The notes beneath the pieces were generated by a model. It was given only the letters and a program-made list of their open reading frames with translations. It had not been told where the DNA came from and did not search any database. Positions 14,354-19,045 of a DNA stretch of 19,045 nt are shown here, piece by piece (positions within the stretch are counted from its first letter, which is position 1; every line of letters begins with the position of its first letter). The position numbers and the translations under genes are program-made. The stretch is from Planctomycetota bacterium. Its GTDB lineage: Bacteria; Planctomycetota; SZUA-567. The DNA is taken from NCBI GenBank assembly GCA_031270145.1, contig JAISYD010000049.1, positions 1 through 19,045 of the forward strand, read 5' to 3'.

Positions 14354-15175
14354 ATGGATAAACTCTTCGATCTCGCGGACAGGGTGATTGTGGTGACGGG
14401 CGGCCTCGGCCAGATCGGCCGCGAATTCGTCGTCGAGTTGCACAATCGCGGCGCCAAGGTCGCCGTGGTCAATCGCAAGCTGCCGGACAAGGCGGCCATC
14501 GCCGACCGCTTCCCGGTCGACAGCCCCAATTTCGGCTTGTTCAAGGCCGACATCGTCAAGAAGAGGGAACTGCGGTCCGCTCTCGACGAAATCAAGGAAC
14601 GTTGGGGCAAGGTCCCCCACGGACTGGTCAACAACGCCGGCGTCGACACCCAGCCGAGCGCGCCGCCGGAAGTGAGCGGACCTTTCGAGTTCTTCCCCGA
14701 AGAGGTGTGGCGGGAAGTGGTTGATATCAACTTGACCGGCACGTTTCTGTCCTGCCAGATTTTCGGCGGCGCCATGGCCAGCGAGGGAAGGGGATCGATT
14801 GTCAACGTCGGCTCCATCTACGGCCTGCTGTCGCCCATCCAGGATATCTACGCCTACAAATTCGAGGAAACCGGCACCCCCTTCGTCAAGCCGATCGCCT
14901 ATTCCGCCTCCAAGTCCGGCCTTACCAATCTGACCCACTACCTCGGGACCTACTGGGCCAAGAAGGGCGTGCGCGTAAATTTGCTGGTTCCCTCCGGGGT
15001 AGGCCGCGCCGACCAGGATCCGCGTTTCGTCAAGAACTACACCGCCCGCCTGCCCATAGGCCACATGGCCAAGGCGGACGAGTACAACGGGGCGATGGTA
15101 TTTCTTTTGGCGGACGCGTCCTTGTACATGACGGGGACGCAGTTGGTGGTCGACGGCGGCTGGACCGCCTGGTAG
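14354..15175 (+). CDS. SDR-family NAD(P)-dependent oxidoreductase
   Basis: The 273-aa protein is a classical short-chain dehydrogenase with a Rossmann fold: cofactor motif TGGLGQIG (15-22), NNAG (93-96), Asn126, catalytic Ser154, Tyr183 and Lys187 (AYSASK), and a C-terminal LVVDGGW. An insertion before the active site (about 160-180, IQDIYAYKFEETGTP) resembles SDRs of the flagellin-modification (PtmA) and carbohydrate-processing type. It probably oxidises or reduces a hydroxyl of the acid handled by the neighbouring aldolase. A modest RBS (AAAGG, 14340-14344) precedes the ATG at 14354. The terminator-like hairpin at 15251-15277 follows it. Confidence 0.9.
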   Translation: MDKLFDLADRVIVVTGGLGQIGREFVVELHNRGAKVAVVNRKLPDKAAIADRFPVDSPNFGLFKADIVKKRELRSALDEIKERWGKVPHGLVNNAGVDTQPSAPPEVSGPFEFFPEEVWREVVDINLTGTFLSCQIFGGAMASEGRGSIVNVGSIYGLLSPIQDIYAYKFEETGTPFVKPIAYSASKSGLTNLTHYLGTYWAKKGVRVNLLVPSGVGRADQDPRFVKNYTARLPIGHMAKADEYNGAMVFLLADASLYMTGTQLVVDGGWTAW

Positions 15176-15250
15176 GCGCGAGGGGAAGGATGGTTGCGGA
15201 TGCGCCGGGCGGCGGGATCCAAAAAACCGGCTTCGTTTCGCCGCCATGAT

Positions 15251-15277
15251 CGCGGCTTCCTCCCGCGGCGATTTTTT
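15251..15277 (+). terminator. Possible intrinsic terminator
   Basis: CGCGG (15251-15255) pairs with CCGCG (15263-15267) around a 7-base loop, and a run of six T (15272-15277) follows after GCGA. ATCGC/GCGAT is an alternative outer pairing. The stem is short, so read-through into the next gene is likely. Confidence 0.45.
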
Positions 15278-15388
15278 AAGAAGGCCGAATGAATAACTCC
15301 GGTTATGGACGAACCCTTGAAGTCGTTTTATCCGGGGCGCGGCAAATCGCATTTGACATCGGACGCCTCGATTGCGGGAGGATGCCTT

Positions 15389-16342
15389 TTGAAAAAGGTG
15401 CTTGTCTGTCTCGTCAACTATGAAAAATACTGCGCCGAGGGCAGGGATCGCCTCAAGGCGGCCGGCTACGAGGTGACCTTCAACCCCCACGGCCGCGTCT
15501 ACCGCCCGGAGGAGCTGCATAAGGCGATTGCCGACGTCGACGCCGTCATCGCCGACAATGAGGAATGGAACGAAGCCTCCTACCAGGCGGCGCCCAAGCT
15601 CAAGGTCATCGCCAAGTTCGGCGTTGGCCTGAACAACTTCGATCTCGAGGCGGCCAAGCGTCATAACGTGGTGGTCGCCAATTGCGCCGGTCTCAACGCC
15701 AACACCGTCTCGGAGCAGACCATCGCGCTGTTTCTGGGCATGCTAAAGCGGATTCCCCAACTGGCCGCCGCCTTGAAGCGCGGCGAATGGCCAAAAGCGG
15801 AATATCCCGTTTTCGCCGGCCGCAAGGCCGGGCTGCTTGGTTTCGGCGCCATCGGCAAAAAGGTGGCGGCCAAGCTGGTCGGCATGGGCCTCGAGGTTTC
15901 CGCCTACGACAAGTTCCCCGATGCGGAGGCGGCCGCCGCCATCGGAGTGGCCATGACCGGCATGGAAGCGGTGATGCGCGGCAGCGACTACATCTTCGTG
16001 CATGTGCCGTACCTGAAGGAAACGCACCACCTTGTCAACGACGACACCATCGCCATGATGAAGGAAGGCGTTTACCTGGTCAACACGGCGCGCGGCTTGG
16101 TGGTGGACGAGGCGGCGGCGGCGCGGGCGCTCGACAGCGGCAAAATGGCGGGCATGGCGTCGGATGTGTTCGAAGTCGAGCCGCCTCCGGCCGACACGCC
16201 CGTATTCGCCTGCGACAACTACATCTGCACGCCGCACATTGCCGGCGACGCCTTCGAAAACATGCGGGCCAACGGCCTCGCGACCGCCGCCATCATCACC
16301 GACGTGTTCGCCGGCCGCGAACCGAGGAACAGGCAGGCTTGA
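15389..16342 (+). CDS. D-2-hydroxyacid dehydrogenase (phosphoglycerate dehydrogenase-like)
   Basis: The 317-aa protein reduces a 2-keto acid or oxidises a D-2-hydroxy acid with NAD. The cofactor motif is GFGAIG (151-156) with Asp174 at the end of the next strand, favouring NAD over NADP. The catalytic triad is intact: Arg235 in NTARG, Glu264 in VFEVEP, His283 in CTPHIAG. Start: no ATG gives the normal N-terminus. TTG at 15389 has GGGAGGA (15376-15382) exactly 6 bases upstream and yields the expected first strand KKVLVCLVNYE. An upstream in-frame ATG at 15305 would add 28 atypical residues. The likely substrate is hydroxypyruvate, glyoxylate or a 2-keto sugar acid (inference). Confidence 0.88.
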   Translation: MKKVLVCLVNYEKYCAEGRDRLKAAGYEVTFNPHGRVYRPEELHKAIADVDAVIADNEEWNEASYQAAPKLKVIAKFGVGLNNFDLEAAKRHNVVVANCAGLNANTVSEQTIALFLGMLKRIPQLAAALKRGEWPKAEYPVFAGRKAGLLGFGAIGKKVAAKLVGMGLEVSAYDKFPDAEAAAAIGVAMTGMEAVMRGSDYIFVHVPYLKETHHLVNDDTIAMMKEGVYLVNTARGLVVDEAAAARALDSGKMAGMASDVFEVEPPPADTPVFACDNYICTPHIAGDAFENMRANGLATAAIITDVFAGREPRNRQA

Positions 16343-16359
16343 ACCGGAAAGGGTGCCAT

Positions 16360-16914
16360 ATGCCAACAACAACGGCCAGGGCCGAGGCGGAGTTGTCCCT
16401 GTCGCTTCTCATGTGCCTGGCCAGGGAAATCCCGCATCTGAGCGAGGTGACCAAAACCGGCGTCTGGATGCGCACCGTGTTCCACGAACTGCCGGGACGG
16501 ACGCTCGGGCTGATCGGCTTCGGCCCCGCCGCGCGGGAATTGGCCGGCATGTTGGGCGGTTTCGGCCTCCGGTGCCTCGCCTGGGATGAAAATCCGGACA
16601 AGGCGGCGGCCGAAAGGCTGGGCGTCCGGCTGGCGCCGTTGGACGAGGTGGTGAGGCAAAGCCATTACCTGTCCATCCATATCCCGCATGCCGGAAAGAA
16701 AATATTGGACGCGGCGAAAATCGACGCCATGCGGGAGGGCGCGTTCATCGTCAATGTGTCCGCCGAGGCGCTGGTGGACGAGGCGGGGATCGAGCGGGCG
16801 CTTGCCGGCGGCAGGCTGGCCGGCTACGGCGCTTGCCTGTCCGCCCCGAAACCGGAGCATCCGCTAAACAAATACGATTCCTTCATCTGCGCGCCGGCGT
16901 TGCGGCATGAATGA
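16360..16914 (+). CDS. Truncated, catalytically dead 2-hydroxyacid dehydrogenase paralogue
   Basis: The 184-aa frame corresponds only to the cofactor domain of a D-2-hydroxyacid dehydrogenase. It lacks the N-terminal substrate domain and ends where the C-terminal segment should begin. Against its upstream neighbour, catalytic Arg235 is Ala135, Glu264 is Lys164 and His283 is Ala180. The GxGxxG motif is GFGPAA (53-58), so its third Gly is lost. The fold-forming regions (GRTLGLIGFG, SHYLSIHIPH, VDEAGIERAL) remain and the frame is open, which argues against simple decay. It starts 17 bases after the preceding stop. It could be a regulatory partner of that enzyme or a fading duplicate. Confidence 0.75.
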   Translation: MPTTTARAEAELSLSLLMCLAREIPHLSEVTKTGVWMRTVFHELPGRTLGLIGFGPAARELAGMLGGFGLRCLAWDENPDKAAAERLGVRLAPLDEVVRQSHYLSIHIPHAGKKILDAAKIDAMREGAFIVNVSAEALVDEAGIERALAGGRLAGYGACLSAPKPEHPLNKYDSFICAPALRHE

Positions 16915-17032
16915 CGCCGGTTGCGCACGTGGATTGGTCCTTTCGTTTTCTCCCCATACGGAGGGGAGGAAGGAAAAACGGCGGCGATGGCTTGGCATGA
17001 CGGCGGGGTGATTTCAAGGCCGGAGGTTCGCG

Positions 17033-17617
17033 ATGCGGAAACTGTACCATTGCATGAACGGAATTTCAAACCTGGCGTCGAAACTCCTGGTATGGTTCAT
17101 CATATTGCTGGTGTGCGCCTGCACCGCCACGGTGGCCCTGCAGGTGGCCAACCGCTACATCATCGTCAAGATTTCCGACATTTCCTTCAGTTGGACGGAT
17201 GAACTGTCGCGCTGGCTGATGATTAACATCTGCTACTTCACCATCGGCATCTGCGTGCGCGAAGGTTCGATGGCGCAGGTGGACTTAATCTACAAGCATC
17301 TCCGCAAAGGCGGCAGGATGTTCCTGTACTGCCTGACCAGGCTGCTCATGGCCATCGTCCTGTTCATCGGCATATACTACGGCTTGTATATCCTGAATCT
17401 TCGCGCCCCCATTTCCAGTACGATGCTGAGCATTCCCGGCCGGCTGTACTACGCACCGCCGGTCATCGGATCGATTCTCATGGCCTATGAATGGATAACC
17501 GAAATCGTCGGCGTCGTCTCCGGCGAGCTGGAACCGTTCGAGGGCGGCGCCAAACGAGGCTTCCCCGAACACGAGGAGCCGGCCGGAAGCATTGAGGATG
17601 AAGCGCCCAACGCGTAA
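17033..17617 (+). CDS. dctQ: TRAP transporter small permease subunit (DctQ type)
   Basis: The 194-aa membrane protein has four hydrophobic segments (about 13-37, 60-80, 97-121 and 138-162) and the family landmark SWTDELSRWLMI near residues 54-65, followed by the REGSMAQVD loop. DctQ pairs with DctM to form a sodium- or proton-driven transporter for organic acids fed by a periplasmic binding protein. The C-terminal tail (about 163-194) is acidic and cytoplasmic. GGAGG at 17022-17026 supports the ATG. The DctM gene follows 66 bases later. Confidence 0.92.
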   Translation: MRKLYHCMNGISNLASKLLVWFIILLVCACTATVALQVANRYIIVKISDISFSWTDELSRWLMINICYFTIGICVREGSMAQVDLIYKHLRKGGRMFLYCLTRLLMAIVLFIGIYYGLYILNLRAPISSTMLSIPGRLYYAPPVIGSILMAYEWITEIVGVVSGELEPFEGGAKRGFPEHEEPAGSIEDEAPNA

Positions 17618-17683
17618 CCATCGGGCCGCGCACCGGGCGGGCAACAATCCGGAGTCCCCGGGCTCTCGCCGCTGGAGGAAACC

Positions 17684-18955
17684 ATGCCCCTGTTGATTCT
17701 GATTTTGTTCATCGCCATCATGCTTATCGGTACGCCGGTGTGTTTCGCCATCGGCTCGCTGACCGCCATCAGCTTCATGCTGCTGCGCGGCGACTATTCC
17801 ATCATCCCCCAGAAGATGTTCGCGGGGATAGACGCCTACACCTTCATGTGCATCCTCCTCTTCATTCTCGCCGCCGACATCATGTCGGTGGGCGGCATCA
17901 CCGGCAGCATCGTCCGCTTCTGCGAAAGCCTGGTCGGCCACATCCGGGGCGGCCTGGCCCACGTAAACGTACTTGGCAGCATGCTTTTCGCCGGCATTTC
18001 CGGTTCCGCCATCGCCGACGCCTCCGGCCTCGGTCCCATCGAAATCGAGATGATGAGCCGGGGCGGCTATCCCAAGAACTTCTCCTGCGCCGTCACCGCC
18101 GCCTCCGCCATCATCGGCCCCATCATCCCGCCGTCCAACATCATGATCATCTACGCCACCGTCGTCGGCACCGTCTCCATCGGCAAAATGTTCCTGGGCG
18201 GGATCCTTCCCGGCATCCTGCTGGGCGCCATGTACATGATCTACTGCTACATCGTCTCCATCAAGAGGAACTATCCGTACAACCCCAAGGCCCCGACCAT
18301 CAACCACATCCTCAAGTGTACCTGGGAGACCATGCCGGCGCTCATTCTTCCCCTCATCATCATCTGCACCATTTCCTTCGGCGTCTGCACCGCCACCGAA
18401 TCGAGCGCCATCGCCGTCATCTATTCCATCGTCGTGGCGGTCGCCAAAAGGAACCTCTCCCTGCAGTCGTTCGCCCGCTGCTGCATCCGTTCGGCCAAGG
18501 CGACCGCCAACGTGCTGTTCATCATCGCCATCTCCACCGCCATGGGCTGGGCCATCACCACCCTGCAGATCACGCCCAGGATGGTCGCCTTCTGCCTGGA
18601 ATACATCCATTCGCCCGTCACCTTCCTCATGTTCATGAACGTGCTGCTGCTTATTGTCGGCATGCTGTTGGACGCGGCCCCGGCGCTGCTCCTGCTGGTG
18701 CCCATCCTGTTGCCCATCGCGCGCCAGTACGGCATCGACGAAATCCACTTCGGCATCGTCGTCTGCGTCAACCTGATGATCGGCAACATCACCCCGCCGG
18801 TCGGCATGATTCTGTTCGTCATCTCCAACGTCGGGAAAATCGCCCTATCGGCCTTGTATCGGGCCATCGTCCCCTTCGCCCTTGTGGCGGTCGCGACCCT
18901 GTTCATCATCACATACATTCCGCAAAGTAAGCGTTCACCGCTCAATTATTCATGA
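17684..18955 (+). CDS. dctM: TRAP transporter large permease subunit (DctM type)
   Basis: The 423-aa integral membrane protein has about 11-12 hydrophobic segments and the usual length of DctM. Landmarks are the GSAIADASGLGPIEIEMM stretch near 107-124, IIGPIIPPSNIMIIYA in the first substrate-binding repeat, TATESSAIAVIYS, and NITPPVGMILFV in the second repeat. With DctQ it forms the secondary transporter of the aldolase/dehydrogenase cluster, whose likely cargo is a sugar acid or other carboxylate. GGAGG at 17674-17678 lies 5 bases before the ATG. No DctP gene is found before it or in the 90 bases after it. Confidence 0.95.
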   Translation: MPLLILILFIAIMLIGTPVCFAIGSLTAISFMLLRGDYSIIPQKMFAGIDAYTFMCILLFILAADIMSVGGITGSIVRFCESLVGHIRGGLAHVNVLGSMLFAGISGSAIADASGLGPIEIEMMSRGGYPKNFSCAVTAASAIIGPIIPPSNIMIIYATVVGTVSIGKMFLGGILPGILLGAMYMIYCYIVSIKRNYPYNPKAPTINHILKCTWETMPALILPLIIICTISFGVCTATESSAIAVIYSIVVAVAKRNLSLQSFARCCIRSAKATANVLFIIAISTAMGWAITTLQITPRMVAFCLEYIHSPVTFLMFMNVLLLIVGMLLDAAPALLLLVPILLPIARQYGIDEIHFGIVVCVNLMIGNITPPVGMILFVISNVGKIALSALYRAIVPFALVAVATLFIITYIPQSKRSPLNYS

Positions 18956-19045
18956 GGCTATTGGTTGATTCTCTGGTATGAGCAAAGACGGCGCACTCCG
19001 GCCGTTTCGCTTGGCGGCTACGGCATTCTTGACAAACTCCACCAC
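18956..19045. other. Right-edge non-coding bases
   Basis: Ninety bases follow DctM. A TTGACA at 19029-19034 could be the -35 of a promoter that continues beyond the window, but no -10 can be seen. No terminator hairpin is evident. Confidence 0.3.

Noticed and set aside
15354..15359. TTGACA upstream of the 2-hydroxyacid dehydrogenase
   Set aside because: No acceptable -10 lies 16-18 bases downstream, and the RBS for the TTG start falls in that interval.
17285..18748. Reverse-strand frame (487 aa) opposite DctQ/DctM
   Set aside because: Extremely Asp/Gly/His-rich, the mirror of hydrophobic codons on the + strand. The TRAP subunits are unmistakable.

Overview
The window is a high-GC bacterial chromosomal segment with every supported gene on the + strand. 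Two TRAP transporter subunits and a split (two-subunit) transketolase suggest a Gram-negative, probably anaerobic or fermentative lineage, but no phylum marker (rRNA, ribosomal protein) is present, so I do not name a taxon. I see no rRNA, tRNA or CRISPR array. Three gene blocks are separated by non-coding stretches of about 400-900 bases.

Left block (887-6645). After a non-coding region with two copies of a palindromic, MITE-like repeat and a strong sigma70-type promoter overlapped by an operator-like inverted repeat, there are six genes: a C45 (penicillin acyltransferase-like) Ntn hydrolase, an M20 zinc peptidase of the carboxypeptidase G2 type, a DUF1097 membrane protein, a PgdA-like/cyclic-imidase-like metal-dependent deacetylase, a small N-terminal CGxCG protein, and a CobW/COG0523 GTPase with a His-rich metal-binding loop. 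The last two overlap by 4 bases. Three C-N bond hydrolases, two of them metal-dependent, together with a metallochaperone suggest a dedicated pathway for an acylated or cyclic amide substrate. This is the best candidate here for an undescribed system.

Middle block (7051-12911). A 524-aa all-TPR protein is followed by a Nudix hydrolase, an AhpC-type peroxiredoxin, the N- and C-terminal transketolase subunits, a Vat-like xenobiotic acetyltransferase and a conserved small hypothetical protein. A single arm of the palindromic repeat lies between the Nudix and peroxiredoxin genes. The 3' part of the acetyltransferase gene is visibly richer in A/T than its neighbours.

Right block (13452-18955). 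A HpaI-family aldolase, an SDR dehydrogenase, a D-2-hydroxyacid dehydrogenase with a TTG start, a truncated dehydrogenase paralogue lacking all three catalytic residues, and TRAP DctQ and DctM subunits form a likely uptake and catabolic cluster for a sugar acid or related 2-keto/2-hydroxy acid. The TRAP binding protein (DctP) is not in the window. A 540-base leader upstream holds a promoter with a tandem repeat at its -10 and three mutually exclusive hairpins.
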